A stretch of 64,000 bases of DNA, taken from positions 584,056-648,055 of the forward strand of contig JBAZQB010000002.1 in the NCBI GenBank assembly GCA_041645435.1, given 5' to 3'. The position numbers and the translations under genes are program-made. Of this stretch, positions 1-9,277 are shown piece after piece. Positions within the stretch are counted from its first letter, which is position 1. The number at the start of each line of letters is the position of its first letter. The notes under the pieces were generated by a model. That model was given only the letters and a program-made list of their open reading frames with translations, was not told where the DNA came from and made no database searches. The stretch is from Methanoregula sp. GTDB lineage: Archaea; Halobacteriota; Methanomicrobia; Methanomicrobiales; Methanospirillaceae.

Positions 1-1
1 G

Positions 2-2416
2 ATCATCACCAGGGGGCATTCACGGTTTGAGACCGGACACCGGAACAGGGATGGGATAGTCATTCCGGTTGAGATCAACGCCCATGTTCTCAGACACGAT
101 GATAAAACACTGGTGCTCTCTGTTGTCCGGGATATCACCGAGCGCAAGCGGGTCGAGGAGGCGCTCCGGGCCAGCGAAGGCCACCTGCGCACGCTGGTGC
201 AGACCCTCCCCGACCTGATCTGGCTGAAGGATTCAGAGGGTATCTACCTCTCCTGCAACACCATGTTCGAGCGGTTCTTTGGTGCAAAAGAAGCCGATAT
301 TGTCGGCAAGACGGATCATGATTTTGTTAAAAAGGACCTGGCCGACTTCTTCCGAGAGCGGGATCGTATCGCCATGGAAGCGAAAAGGCCGGTGATCAAC
401 GAGGAATGGATCACTTTTGCCGATGATGGCCACCGTGCCCTTTTAGAAACCATCAAGACGCCGATGTATGATACCTATGGAAAACTCATCGGGGTCCTGG
501 GCATCGGGCGCGATATCACCGGGCGCAAGAAGGCCGAAGAAGCAATACTGAAAAGCGAGCGGGAGTGGCAGACAACGTTCAATGCCATTACTGATGCGGT
601 CTTCCTGCTCGATGACAAAGGACGGATTATCCGGCACAACCGTGCCTTTGAAACATTTACCGGAAAACCTGCCGATGAGATTGATGGCAGGTATTGTTTC
701 GAGATCATGCATAGTACCGCCAACCCAATCGAAGGCTGCCCGATGGAGAAAGCAAAAAAGAGCCGGCAGCGCGAGAGCCTTGAACTGAAGATCGGTAACC
801 GGTGGTTTGTTGCCGCAGTTGACCCGGTTTTTTCCGGAAATGGTGAAATTTCCGGAGGTGTTCACCTCCTGATTGATATTACAGAACGGAGACTGGCAGA
901 AGACGCCCTGCGCCAGAGCGAAGAGCGGTTCCGTACCTTAAGCGAAGCATCCCTGACGGGGATTTATATTTTCCTGGATGGTGTCATCCGGTATGCCAAC
1001 CCCACGTTTGCGGGAATGTACGGGTATGCTCCTGAGGAAATGATCGGAATGGACCCCATGACCCTGGTCCATCCCGACGATCGGGCACTAGTCAGGGAAA
1101 AGATGCAGGGCCGTCTTGACCACAAGGAGAAGATCAGCGTGTATGAATGCAGGATGGTGACCCGGGACAGACGGACCATCCATGTCAGTATCATGGGGGC
1201 ACTGATCCCGTACCAGGGCCGGCCTGCGATCTCCGGTAACCTGCTGGATATCACGGAACGGAAAGTGGCAGAAGAAGCGCTCCGCGAGAGTGAGGAACGG
1301 TACCGCATCCTGTTTGACGAGTCCCCGGTCTCTCTCTGGGAAGAGGACTTATCCGATATCAGGTTCTGGATGGACACAAAAAGAGAAGAAGGGGTCAGGG
1401 ATTTCAAAACCTACTTTGAGACGCACCCGGAAGATGTCCGGTCCTGTGTCAGGATGGTGAATGTAACACGGATCAACCGCACAAGCATGACCCTCTTCGG
1501 TGCGCATTCCCTGCAGGAATTTTCCGACAGCCTGTCATCAGTTTTTACCCCCGAATCATACGATTCATTCCGGGAAGAACTCGTAGCAATAAGCATGGGA
1601 AAGACCTGGTTTGAGTGCGAGGTCCCCCTCCAGACCGTGTCGGCTGAAAGGAAGATCGCGTTACTGAAAATGATCGTGGTCCCCGGCTTTGAACAGACGC
1701 TTAATAAAGTGGTCATTTCGCTTCTCGATATCACGGAACGCAAAAAGATGGAGGATGCGCTCCGGCAGGCGAACAGGAAGATCACCATGCTCTCCTCCAT
1801 CACGCGCCATGATATCAAAAACCAGCTCCTGACATTACGTGGCTTCCTTGGACTCTCCCAGATGAACACAAACGATCCTGAACTTCTCAATTTTATGAAT
1901 AAAGAAGAGCGTGCTGCAGAAGCGATCAGCAACCAGATCGAGTTCACGAAATTTTATGAGGACCTCGGGGTCAAAGCCCCGGAATGGCTGGATATCCTGG
2001 AGATTATCCAGACGACGCGATCCCACTTGCCGATTCCTGATACCATTGAGGTCACTATTGATCTGCCTCCCGTGAAGGTGTTTGCTGACAGCCTTATTGA
2101 GAAAGTATTCTACAATCTCATGGAGAACACGCTCCGCCACGGTGAGACAGTCAGCCGGATCCGGTTCTCGTTTTATGAAACAGCCCGCGGGGCGGAGGTC
2201 GTGTACGAGGACAACGGGGTCGGTATATCCCAGGAAGACAAGCAGCATCTCTTCCAGAAAGGTTTTGGCAAAAATACCGGTCTTGGCCTCTTCCTCTCGC
2301 AGGAAATCCTTGCCATTACCGGCCTGACGATCCAGGAGACCGGTGAGCCAGGGAAGGGAGTGCGGTTCGTGATCGCTGTGCCAAAAGATGGATACCGGCT
2401 CTCCGGAACTACCTGA
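2..2416 (+). CDS. Multi-PAS sensor histidine kinase (5' end outside window)
   Basis: Signal-transduction histidine kinase, apparently cytoplasmic in the part visible. The frame is open to the left edge and the first about 45 codons read as the end of a PAS domain, so the GTG at 113 is not the true start. Four more PAS-type units follow, each ending in a D-I-T-E/G-R-K linker. Then come an H-box reading ITRHDIKNQL with the phospho-acceptor histidine, an N-box (NLMENTLRHG), and G-boxes (EDNGVGIS, GLGLFLS) of the HATPase domain. No membrane segment is seen. The ligand cannot be told from sequence. It is convergent with the second kinase at 2652-5240 and no response regulator lies nearby, which is common for methanogen PAS kinases. 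Confidence 0.9.
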   Translation: MITRGHSRFETGHRNRDGIVIPVEINAHVLRHDDKTLVLSVVRDITERKRVEEALRASEGHLRTLVQTLPDLIWLKDSEGIYLSCNTMFERFFGAKEADIVGKTDHDFVKKDLADFFRERDRIAMEAKRPVINEEWITFADDGHRALLETIKTPMYDTYGKLIGVLGIGRDITGRKKAEEAILKSEREWQTTFNAITDAVFLLDDKGRIIRHNRAFETFTGKPADEIDGRYCFEIMHSTANPIEGCPMEKAKKSRQRESLELKIGNRWFVAAVDPVFSGNGEISGGVHLLIDITERRLAEDALRQSEERFRTLSEASLTGIYIFLDGVIRYANPTFAGMYGYAPEEMIGMDPMTLVHPDDRALVREKMQGRLDHKEKISVYECRMVTRDRRTIHVSIMGALIPYQGRPAISGNLLDITERKVAEEALRESEERYRILFDESPVSLWEEDLSDIRFWMDTKREEGVRDFKTYFETHPEDVRSCVRMVNVTRINRTSMTLFGAHSLQEFSDSLSSVFTPESYDSFREELVAISMGKTWFECEVPLQTVSAERKIALLKMIVVPGFEQTLNKVVISLLDITERKKMEDALRQANRKITMLSSITRHDIKNQLLTLRGFLGLSQMNTNDPELLNFMNKEERAAEAISNQIEFTKFYEDLGVKAPEWLDILEIIQTTRSHLPIPDTIEVTIDLPPVKVFADSLIEKVFYNLMENTLRHGETVSRIRFSFYETARGAEVVYEDNGVGISQEDKQHLFQKGFGKNTGLGLFLSQEILAITGLTIQETGEPGKGVRFVIAVPKDGYRLSGTT

Positions 2417-2465
2417 CACGCGGTCCAGGATCTTTCTTTTGGGGAATTTTGTTTTCCCACGTTTT

Positions 2466-2640
2466 TCACTCCACCTCCTTGACCCGGCTTGACTGGTCGG
2501 TGCCCATTTCTATCACGAATGTGTTCGCAAACTCGCCCTGCATCTCGGCGATATGGGAGATGAGGAGGATCTGGGGGAAGCGGGACTCCTGCGTGCGCAG
2601 GGTGGTTAAGAGGTTGTTCCCTCCACGCTGTCCCTCCGAA
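2466..2640 (-). pseudogene. 3'-terminal remnant of rad50 (copy 1)
   Basis: The minus strand reads as the last about 58 codons of a Rad50-type DNA repair ATPase. It contains the late Walker-B/H-loop region (FPQILLISHIAEMQGEF) and a terminal EMGTDQSSRVKEVE followed by a stop at 2466-2468. Nothing upstream continues the protein: the frame is lost near 2640, just before the stop of the neighbouring kinase. A second, shorter copy of the same tail lies at 7521-7598. Rad50 assignment is from memory of methanogen Rad50 C-termini and should be checked by search. No complete rad50 is in the window. Confidence 0.7.
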
Positions 2641-2651
2641 GGTTCTGTTGG

Positions 2652-5240
2652 TTATTCCATCTTAGGGGAAAACCGATACACTCCTTTCGGCACAAAAATC
2701 TCGAACCGTGCACCCCTTCCGGCTTCACCGGTTTCCCTGATGGAGATGCCGGTAATGGAAAGGATCTCCCGAACGAGGAACAGGCCCAGACCTTTCTTCT
2801 CTTCATAGTGCCTGTCAAAAATATTTTCTTTCATGCCGGACGGAATCCCCACACCGTTATCCTCAAAAATAATGGTGAGTCCTTCCGGGGATTCCTGATA
2901 CCTGAACGTAATCTCTGTTGCAGTTTTCCCATGCAGGGCAACATTTTCAGCGAGCGTGAAAAAAACATTCTCAAGGAGTGGATCGGCGTAGATCTCCAAT
3001 CCTCTGATATTGAGTTGACGGCAGAATTGAGAAATATCCAGGTGTGATATACCATGGAGGAAGGATTGTTCAACGTTTTGCCATGCAGGAGATTTTATCC
3101 CAAGACTCTGGAATAAATTTGCAAACTTCAGTGATTCTGTGATCTTCTGGACAATTCCGATCTGTTTACCAAGATATTGTTGCGTTTTTTCGTCCCGAGT
3201 GACCCGTTTTTCCAGCTCGAAATATCCTGATAGGGAAAATATTGCGTTCTGGATATCGGTAAAGGTGATAGAATTCAACAGGTTTAGTTTCTTTGTTGCC
3301 TGGTTCAGCGCTTCATCGGCCCTTTTACGCTCGGTAATGTCCCTGCCTTCCGGGATGAGCAGGATTACTCTCCCCGATTCATCCTTCACCGGTTTTATCG
3401 AGAAATCGATGTAATGGAGGCTTCCGTCAACACCGGGGTGTGTTGCTTCAAAGCGGACAAATTCTCCCCGGGCTGCATCCTGAACAGCGACACGGAGTTT
3501 TGCCTGCAGTTCTTCAGAATGGACCCACCACGGGGTATCCCAGAACAGTTTACCTGCAACATCTGATTCCTGCAGCCCGATGAATTCCAGGGAGGAACGG
3601 TTTGCTTCGAGAATCCTCCCTTCCGGAGTCAGCAGTCCGGTGAACTGGTACGTCTGGTCGAAGATTGCCCGGTATTTACGTTCGCTCTCCCGCAATGCAT
3701 CCTCTGCCCTCTTGCGGGCAGAGATGTCACGGAGGATGCCCTCCACACCGGCAGGTGTTCCGCCGGGCCCGTAATTGATATGGCTGGATGTCGAGACTGT
3801 GATCGGGGTCCCGTCTTTTTGTTTCAGGGTCACTTCATAGTCCCGGACAATACCTTCCCTGCCAAGCGCAGCAAGGAACGTCTTCCGGTCATCAGGGTTC
3901 AGGTAGATCTGTCCGGCAATGTCCCTGCCGATCAGTTCATCTGTGGTATTGTAACCGAACAGTTCTGCACCGAAAGGAGACATCATGACAAGCTTGCCAT
4001 CCTGGTCGGTCCGGTAGAAAACGTCCTGGATGCTGTCAAGGATGGTACGGTATTTCCTTTCGCTTTCGACGAGAGCCTCTTCAGCTTTTTTCCGTTTCCG
4101 TATGTTGAACATGAGAACGAGAACACAGATTATGAGGATGAGGATGGCAAGGACCGCGACCACAACCTCAAAAAGGTACAGGTCGAGGATGCCCGGCACT
4201 CGGTTGATGACCATGGAGCCTGCCGGGAGCCGGTCAACAGGAATCGAGAACCGATCGAGCTGGTCCTGGTCAAACATATAGATGGTTGTGTCACCTGTAT
4301 TGACGGGAACTGCCGTTACAGGTTCGCCCTTGAGAACCCGGACTGCCATTGTACCTGCAACCTCGCCTTCGTGCCGGCCGGAGAGGATGCTCCCCCCGAT
4401 TGCCCCGTGTCCCATGGCCATATCATACATGGAAAAGACCGGCACGGGAGCGTTGGCTTTCAGGAGCGCCATTACCCGGTCATGGTCCATGACCATCCCT
4501 GCCCGATCACGGGTAAACGCACTGATGATCACCGAACCTGCGGGAAACGAGCGGACAGTCGTGGCCATCTCATCGAAGGTGATGTTGGTGATATAGATGA
4601 ATTCCGCACGATCCCTGTACGGGGATTCTGCGTTCCTGATCCGATCTGCTATCCCTCTGCCAGTTTCGGTATCCTCATACAGGATATAGATCCTGCTGGT
4701 TGACGGGAAGAGGATGAAAACCGAGGAAAGGGTTTTTTCCGGGGAAATCTCTTCGATCTTACCGGTGATATTGGCGCGCTGGGCAGGGGTCAGGAGCGCG
4801 TAATTGTTCACCCCGGAAAAGACCACGGGTGCATCACCGAAGATATCACCGCGGTGTCCGATTACATAATTGAGAGCTGCATCGTCCGTGGTAAGGATCA
4901 CATCGAACGGGCGGGAGCCATATTTATTGAGGTACACCCCGGTTACGTTGTCAATAGTCTTTTTGTCAGGGTAGTTCTTCCAGTCAAGGTATTCAACCGA
5001 TACCGAGAGGTTCAGGCCGGATTTTCCGAGTGCATCGATGATCCCGTCCGACTGGCTGGCAGTCCAGACAAACGTGGGGTGGTACGAGTTCAGGACAAGG
5101 ACGTTACGGACATGGCCGGGCTGATCCGGAAGGGCAAAAACAGGCGATGTAATGAGGCAGAGGAGAAAAAGCACGAGAAGGAATAATCTTTGAAACCTGC
5201 CCGAGGATCGCATACCTGGCATCTCACGGCTCACATTCAT
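2652..5240 (-). CDS. Membrane sensor kinase with ABC-substrate-binding-like sensor, two PAS domains and HATPase
   Basis: 862 residues. A signal/anchor segment (about 17-37) is followed by an extracytoplasmic domain like ABC-transporter substrate-binding proteins (about 44-345, beginning VLVLNSYHPTFVWT). A second membrane helix (about 352-376), two PAS units (about 393-505 and 520-640) and a kinase core follow. The core has an N-box (LAENVALHG, about 763-771) and G-boxes (DNGVGIP, KGLGLF). The H-box position reads ITFTDIQNAI, where the sister kinase upstream has ITRHDIKNQL. The usual phospho-acceptor histidine is therefore a threonine here. The protein may bind ATP without autophosphorylating at that site, or may act through a partner. 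The sensed ligand is unknown. Its 3' end abuts the rad50 remnant. Confidence 0.88.
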   Translation of the reverse strand: MNVSREMPGMRSSGRFQRLFLLVLFLLCLITSPVFALPDQPGHVRNVLVLNSYHPTFVWTASQSDGIIDALGKSGLNLSVSVEYLDWKNYPDKKTIDNVTGVYLNKYGSRPFDVILTTDDAALNYVIGHRGDIFGDAPVVFSGVNNYALLTPAQRANITGKIEEISPEKTLSSVFILFPSTSRIYILYEDTETGRGIADRIRNAESPYRDRAEFIYITNITFDEMATTVRSFPAGSVIISAFTRDRAGMVMDHDRVMALLKANAPVPVFSMYDMAMGHGAIGGSILSGRHEGEVAGTMAVRVLKGEPVTAVPVNTGDTTIYMFDQDQLDRFSIPVDRLPAGSMVINRVPGILDLYLFEVVVAVLAILILIICVLVLMFNIRKRKKAEEALVESERKYRTILDSIQDVFYRTDQDGKLVMMSPFGAELFGYNTTDELIGRDIAGQIYLNPDDRKTFLAALGREGIVRDYEVTLKQKDGTPITVSTSSHINYGPGGTPAGVEGILRDISARKRAEDALRESERKYRAIFDQTYQFTGLLTPEGRILEANRSSLEFIGLQESDVAGKLFWDTPWWVHSEELQAKLRVAVQDAARGEFVRFEATHPGVDGSLHYIDFSIKPVKDESGRVILLIPEGRDITERKRADEALNQATKKLNLLNSITFTDIQNAIFSLSGYFELEKRVTRDEKTQQYLGKQIGIVQKITESLKFANLFQSLGIKSPAWQNVEQSFLHGISHLDISQFCRQLNIRGLEIYADPLLENVFFTLAENVALHGKTATEITFRYQESPEGLTIIFEDNGVGIPSGMKENIFDRHYEEKKGLGLFLVREILSITGISIRETGEAGRGARFEIFVPKGVYRFSPKME

Positions 5241-5366
5241 AATATCCTCATGGAATCACCAAGGAATATTGCCGACAATGTTCACGGAATTTCCCTGCCG
5301 TTGGATGTCTTTATATTCTCATTTGATTTAAACGCTGTGACTGCTTCCGCGTGCGGGAAAAAAAAT

Positions 5367-6584
5367 TTATTTGCGGATCCGTTCCGCCATTGCCTTGCCG
5401 GCTGCGAATGCTTTGTCCAGCTCGGGAGCGTCCGGGACATAGAGGACTTCTTGCGATCCGACAACCGTGAACCCGGCTGTCTTCAGCTCATCAGCTACGA
5501 TCCTGACGGCGCCGCCCTTGCCGCCCATAGACCCGAAGGTGAGGGCAAACCGCTCACCGGTCCGGTTGAAGTGTAAGCCCTTGAGATAGTACAGCAGGTC
5601 CCCGATGCTCGGGTAGGGCATGTCGTTGAGGGTCGGGACGCCAACCATGATCGCCTTTGAGTCCAGGATGTGCTTGACGATCTCGGAACGCTCGTCATCG
5701 TGGAGGTTGAAGACCTTCACGTCGCATCCTCCCGCGATGACCCCTTCTGCTAGCCCGTGGGCGAGCATCTTCGTCGACCCGTGCATGGTGTCGTAGATGA
5801 TCGTCACCTTGTTCTTCATGGATGAGCCTGATGCCCAGCCCACGTACGCCCCGATGACTTTACCGGGGTCTGTCCAGATCTGTCCGTGCGAGGGGGCGAT
5901 CATCTTTACCTTCTCGATCAGGCCAAGGCCGGTCAGTTCCTCGGCTTTCTTCAAAAAGAGCGGTGTCAAGGGAACGATCAGGTTGGCGTAAAACTTCTGC
6001 GTGGCATCCATCAGGACGTGCTCGGGAATCTCAGTGTCCAGCCGTTTCGCGCAGCAGATGTGCTGGCCGAATGCATCGTTCGGGAAGAGAATCCCCTTCT
6101 CCGCGTACAGCGTGAACATCGAGTCCGGCCAGTGGAGGAGCGGTGCCTGGACAAAGGCAAGCGTCTTGTCGCCAAGGTCAAGCGTCTCACCGGTCTTCAC
6201 ATGGTGGAAGTCAGCTCCGGCAAGGGCCGGGAAGTGCTTGAGTAGTCCTTTCTCTGCAATTTCAGTACAGTAGATCGGTGCTTTCGGGAACTTCTTGTGG
6301 ATCTCGACAAGAGCACCGGAATGGTCCTTCTCCACATGGTTCTGGACGATGATATCGATCTGTTCCTTCTTCCCCTCCTTTACAAATGCGTCGGCAATGC
6401 GGGCCCACATCTGGGCAGAGTGGCCCGGGTACACGTTGTCGATCAGCGCGGTCTTTTTACCAAAGACCAGGTAGCAGTTATAGGACGTTCCGTCAAGGGT
6501 GTAACCGTGGTAGGTCCGCAGGTCCCAGTCCAGCGACCCGACCCAGTACACGCCATCAGCGATCTTGTAGGATTCGGCTTTCAT
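5367..6584 (-). CDS. fprA: F420H2 oxidase (A-type flavodiiron protein)
   Basis: About 405 residues. The enzyme reduces O2 to water with electrons from reduced coenzyme F420, a cytoplasmic oxygen-detoxifying reaction of methanogens. The N-terminal metallo-beta-lactamase-like half holds the di-iron ligands in HVEKDHSGAL, a later LLHWPDSMF and a distal NDAFGQH. The C-terminal flavodoxin-like half starts IIYDTMHGSTKMLAHGLAEG, the FMN phosphate loop. Length and domain order are normal for the family. A GTG at 6593 is also in frame; I prefer the ATG at 6584 because a GTGA element lies just upstream of it. The gene is divergent from an MsvR-type regulator, with a matching operator between them, so redox-controlled expression is expected. 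No rubredoxin or rubrerythrin gene accompanies it here. Confidence 0.93.
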   Translation of the reverse strand: MKAESYKIADGVYWVGSLDWDLRTYHGYTLDGTSYNCYLVFGKKTALIDNVYPGHSAQMWARIADAFVKEGKKEQIDIIVQNHVEKDHSGALVEIHKKFPKAPIYCTEIAEKGLLKHFPALAGADFHHVKTGETLDLGDKTLAFVQAPLLHWPDSMFTLYAEKGILFPNDAFGQHICCAKRLDTEIPEHVLMDATQKFYANLIVPLTPLFLKKAEELTGLGLIEKVKMIAPSHGQIWTDPGKVIGAYVGWASGSSMKNKVTIIYDTMHGSTKMLAHGLAEGVIAGGCDVKVFNLHDDERSEIVKHILDSKAIMVGVPTLNDMPYPSIGDLLYYLKGLHFNRTGERFALTFGSMGGKGGAVRIVADELKTAGFTVVGSQEVLYVPDAPELDKAFAAGKAMAERIRK

Positions 6585-6597
6585 GGTTCTCACTTTG

Positions 6598-6613
6598 TTC
6601 GTAATAATACGAA
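6598..6613. promoter_or_regulatory. MsvR-type operator (perfect inverted repeat)
   Basis: TTCGTA-ATAA-TACGAA is a perfect inverted repeat with a 4-base spacer. It equals the TTCGTA-N4-TACGAA box described for MsvR of methanogens. It lies between the fprA start and the shared TATA element. A weaker 16-mer with the same ends (TTC...CGAA) is at 6616-6631, and a lone GCGAA half site is at 6651-6655. MsvR binding here is inferred from the match and gene order. Confidence 0.8.
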
Positions 6614-6633
6614 TGTTCTATTGTATGCGAACA

Positions 6634-6643
6634 AATTATATAT
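6634..6643. promoter_or_regulatory. TATA element between fprA and the msvR-like gene
   Basis: AATTATATAT on the plus strand, which is also ATATATAATT on the minus strand. It is the only strong TATA-like sequence in the 86-base divergent region. It lies about 28 bases before the msvR-like ATG, implying a very short leader, and about 50 bases before the fprA ATG. It may serve both directions. Confidence 0.55.
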
Positions 6644-6670
6644 GAATGTTGCGAAACTTAATAGCAGGAT

Positions 6671-7456
6671 ATGAAAACGCAACCGCTTACAAAGAAACGA
6701 TCGCCCTTATCCCGACCGGATGACCCGTCGGCTATCGGGCTCTTTTCCACTCCTGCCGGCATACGGACGGTCCAGTCCCCGGTTCGCGTGAAGATCCTCT
6801 CGGTGATCAGCACCCGCGATCTTACGTTCGAGGAGATCGTCTTACTCTCCGGCCGGGCCAAGTCCACCGTCTCGGTCCACCTCAAGGGACTGGAGCATGA
6901 CGGGATTATCGGTTCAAGGATCGATCCAAAGGATGAACGGAAAAAGATCTTCTTTTTCCGGTCACACTCCCTGGGAAACCTCACGGGTGGTATTATGGTT
7001 GATGATGGAGCGGACCGGGCAGGCCAGCTGATTGCCGGTGATGATCCGTTTGGTTTTTACCGGTACATGTTCCGCACGATCCGGGTCTCGCTCCTTTCTG
7101 AAGGGATCAATATTGACCCGGTGCTGCGCGAATCCGGGAACCGGGTAGGCCGCACGATAGCGGCAAACCTCGCGGACAAGGAACTTTCCGTGCTGCTGGA
7201 AAAACTCGGGAACTTCTGGCGGAAACATAACCTCGGGACGCTGGAAGTCGAGTCGCTTGCACCACTGACCCTGCGGGCGTTTGACTGTTTTGAGTGCGGG
7301 AATCTCCCGCAGCTCGGCCGGCCGGCCTGTGCCTTTGACTCCGGGATCCTCGAGGAGGTATTTTCAGAACATTTCAGAAAACGTCAGCAGGTCGATGAAA
7401 CGGCCTGTTTTGCCATGGGCGATGATCACTGCCGGTTCGTCATCACACCCCGGTAA
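6671..7456 (+). CDS. msvR: MsvR-type redox-sensing transcription regulator (HTH plus V4R domain)
   Basis: 261 residues. The N-terminal winged helix-turn-helix (about 35-105) has an ArsR-like recognition part (GRAKSTVSVHLKGLEHDGII). The C-terminal half is a V4R (4-vinyl reductase-like) domain with clustered cysteines: CFEC at about 205, then three further cysteines including the terminal FAMGDDHCRF. MsvR proteins are methanogen-specific regulators whose cysteines sense redox state. They control their own gene and the adjacent F420H2 oxidase operon. Divergence from fprA and the perfect TTCGTA-N4-TACGAA box in between fit that role exactly. A T-tract follows the stop. Other HTH-V4R regulators exist, so the symbol rests mainly on context and operator. 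Confidence 0.82.
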   Translation: MKTQPLTKKRSPLSRPDDPSAIGLFSTPAGIRTVQSPVRVKILSVISTRDLTFEEIVLLSGRAKSTVSVHLKGLEHDGIIGSRIDPKDERKKIFFFRSHSLGNLTGGIMVDDGADRAGQLIAGDDPFGFYRYMFRTIRVSLLSEGINIDPVLRESGNRVGRTIAANLADKELSVLLEKLGNFWRKHNLGTLEVESLAPLTLRAFDCFECGNLPQLGRPACAFDSGILEEVFSEHFRKRQQVDETACFAMGDDHCRFVITPR

Positions 7457-7467
7457 GGCTCTTCATA

Positions 7468-7476
7468 TTTTTTTTT
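7468..7476 (+). terminator. Oligo-T terminator after the msvR-like gene
   Basis: A run of nine T residues begins 12 bases after the TAA stop. It is not preceded by an obvious hairpin, which is typical for archaeal intrinsic termination. Confidence 0.5.
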
Positions 7477-7520
7477 AAAGCGGTTCCCTGTTTTCGCCGC
7501 TCCCGGTACCTGCTATTTTC

Positions 7521-7598
7521 TCACTCCACTTCCTTGACCCGGCTCGCCCCGTCTGCGCTCATTTCTATCACGAGCGTGTTTGCAAACTCGCCCTGCAT
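7521..7598 (-). pseudogene. 3'-terminal remnant of rad50 (copy 2)
   Basis: The minus strand encodes the last 25 codons of a Rad50-type protein (MQGEFANTLVIEMSADGASR, then VKEVE and stop at 7521-7523). It is clearly homologous to the remnant at 2466-2640 but not identical, so it is not a recent copy. The homology ends abruptly at 7598. The rest of the gap (7477-7520 and 7599-7759) shows no gene to me. Confidence 0.65.
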
Positions 7599-7759
7599 CA
7601 ATAGCGCGACACCGGAACCTAAGGGATTGCATAGTGCTTGAGAATCCATCAGGTAATGGGGAAAGCCTCATTTTCACCCATCGCCCAGTATGTTAATAAG
7701 GAGTGTACTCCAAGAACTCCTCAATTGCTCCAGAGAATAATTCCATATAGGTGTAATCC

Positions 7760-9238
7760 ATGGACGCTCCCCCTTTCGAACATCTCCGCAGGTTTTTTGA
7801 ACGAATAAAGAATGTCGGCTTTTTCGAACGTCTTTTTTCATGGAATGGCATTGTATCTTCCGGGTACGATGCGTTCGGGGAATACCAGCGTCTCCAGAAT
7901 CTTGTGCAGGAAAAGGATGCTGAAATAGCCGGACTTGTTTCAAAAAACCGGGATCTCTCCCAGAGTCTGGAGTACCAGCAGCAGCAGGCAACGCGTCTCC
8001 AGCAGGATCTTTCATCAGAACAACTTCGCACCCGGTCCCTGAACGAAAAGATCATTGAAAAAGAACGAGAGCGGGCAACATTTGCAGAAGCACAGGCTAA
8101 CAGCGAGGATCACATTCTCCGGTTGAAGAGCGATATGGTCACGCTTGCAGCAAAGAACGAGGATCTGCAAGGAAAGATCAATGAACGGGAAAATGAAGCC
8201 GGCGGACTGGTGGCAGCGGATAAGAAAAACCGCGAAACGATCCAAAAACTCAATGAGGATATCACCACTCTCACCGTAAAAAGTGAAAACCTGAATGCCC
8301 AGCTTACAGCCGTCAAGCAGGAATTATCCCAGTATCACCAGATCGAAGAGGACCGCCTGCGGGAGCATGACCAGCGTGTCACCGCACTCAATTCACTCCG
8401 TCAGCAGCTCGAAGATGACCGCCTCCGGTTGCAGGCCGAGCGGAATGAAGAGATCCGTTCAGAGTATGCCAAGATGGAGCAGACCTGGAAGAAGCACGAG
8501 GAAGTTGTCGAGCAATCTCTGCGATCGATCTGCCAGCGGCACACCATTGAGTACTGCGATAAGGAAAAATTCCCTGTATCCGGGAAAAAGCCTGATAATT
8601 CACTCATCATAGCAGACCAGTACGTCATCTTCGATGCCAAGAGCCCGAAGAATTCCGATGAACTCGGGAATTTCCCGCTGTATATCAAGACCCAGGCAGA
8701 GGCAGCGAAAAAGTATGCCAAAGAAGAGAATGTCAAGAAGGATATTTTCCTTGTTGTCCCGGCCAACACGGTCGGGTTTCTGGATGATTTCCATCTCGAC
8801 ATGGCTGATTACCAGGTGTATATTGTCACTCACGAATGCCTTGAACCGGTTGTCCTTGCTCTCCGGAAGATCGAGGATTACCAGTTTGTCGATCAGCTGA
8901 GCCCGGAAGACCGGGAGAAGATCTGCCATGTCATCGGCAAGTTTGCGCATGCAACAAAGCGCCGGATGCAGGTTGACACGTACTTCTTCAATGAATTCCT
9001 GGGTCTTCTCAAGAGCTGCGAATCCCTCCCGGATGAGATCCTCAAGAAGGTCGTGGATTACGAGAAAGCGGAGAAGATGAATCCCCCGATGGAGAAGCGC
9101 AAGAAACTTATCCCAATTAAGGAACTTGAGCACGGTGTCAAAGCGATAACCAAAGAAGCGGAAGCCCGTGAGATCGATGTCACGGCAGTGACGAAAGAAA
9201 AGATCGAAACGATCCCGCTCGACAAGTTCTTAGAATAA
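7760..9238 (+). CDS. Coiled-coil protein with RmuC-like PD-(D/E)XK nuclease domain
   Basis: 492 residues. Residues about 40-260 are a long coiled coil rich in Q, E, K and R with heptad leucines. The domain after it (about 260-420) contains PDNSLIIADQYVIFDAKSP. This fits a PD-X(n)-DXK nuclease core and resembles the IDAK strand of RmuC, a presumed nuclease associated with recombination. The C-terminus is basic and helical. No signal peptide or membrane segment is seen. The stop is 39 bases before the AddB-like gene, so the three genes 7760-15785 probably form one DNA end-processing operon. The exact family is uncertain; a restriction-type accessory protein is the alternative. Confidence 0.6.
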   Translation: MDAPPFEHLRRFFERIKNVGFFERLFSWNGIVSSGYDAFGEYQRLQNLVQEKDAEIAGLVSKNRDLSQSLEYQQQQATRLQQDLSSEQLRTRSLNEKIIEKERERATFAEAQANSEDHILRLKSDMVTLAAKNEDLQGKINERENEAGGLVAADKKNRETIQKLNEDITTLTVKSENLNAQLTAVKQELSQYHQIEEDRLREHDQRVTALNSLRQQLEDDRLRLQAERNEEIRSEYAKMEQTWKKHEEVVEQSLRSICQRHTIEYCDKEKFPVSGKKPDNSLIIADQYVIFDAKSPKNSDELGNFPLYIKTQAEAAKKYAKEENVKKDIFLVVPANTVGFLDDFHLDMADYQVYIVTHECLEPVVLALRKIEDYQFVDQLSPEDREKICHVIGKFAHATKRRMQVDTYFFNEFLGLLKSCESLPDEILKKVVDYEKAEKMNPPMEKRKKLIPIKELEHGVKAITKEAEAREIDVTAVTKEKIETIPLDKFLE

Positions 9239-9277
9239 ATCCCGCCATTTTTTCTCCCGGCAGGTAGACCACATATC

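Noticed and set aside
3780..4703. 307-residue plus-strand frame inside the second kinase
   Set aside because: It is antisense to a clear signal-transduction kinase and has no independent evidence.
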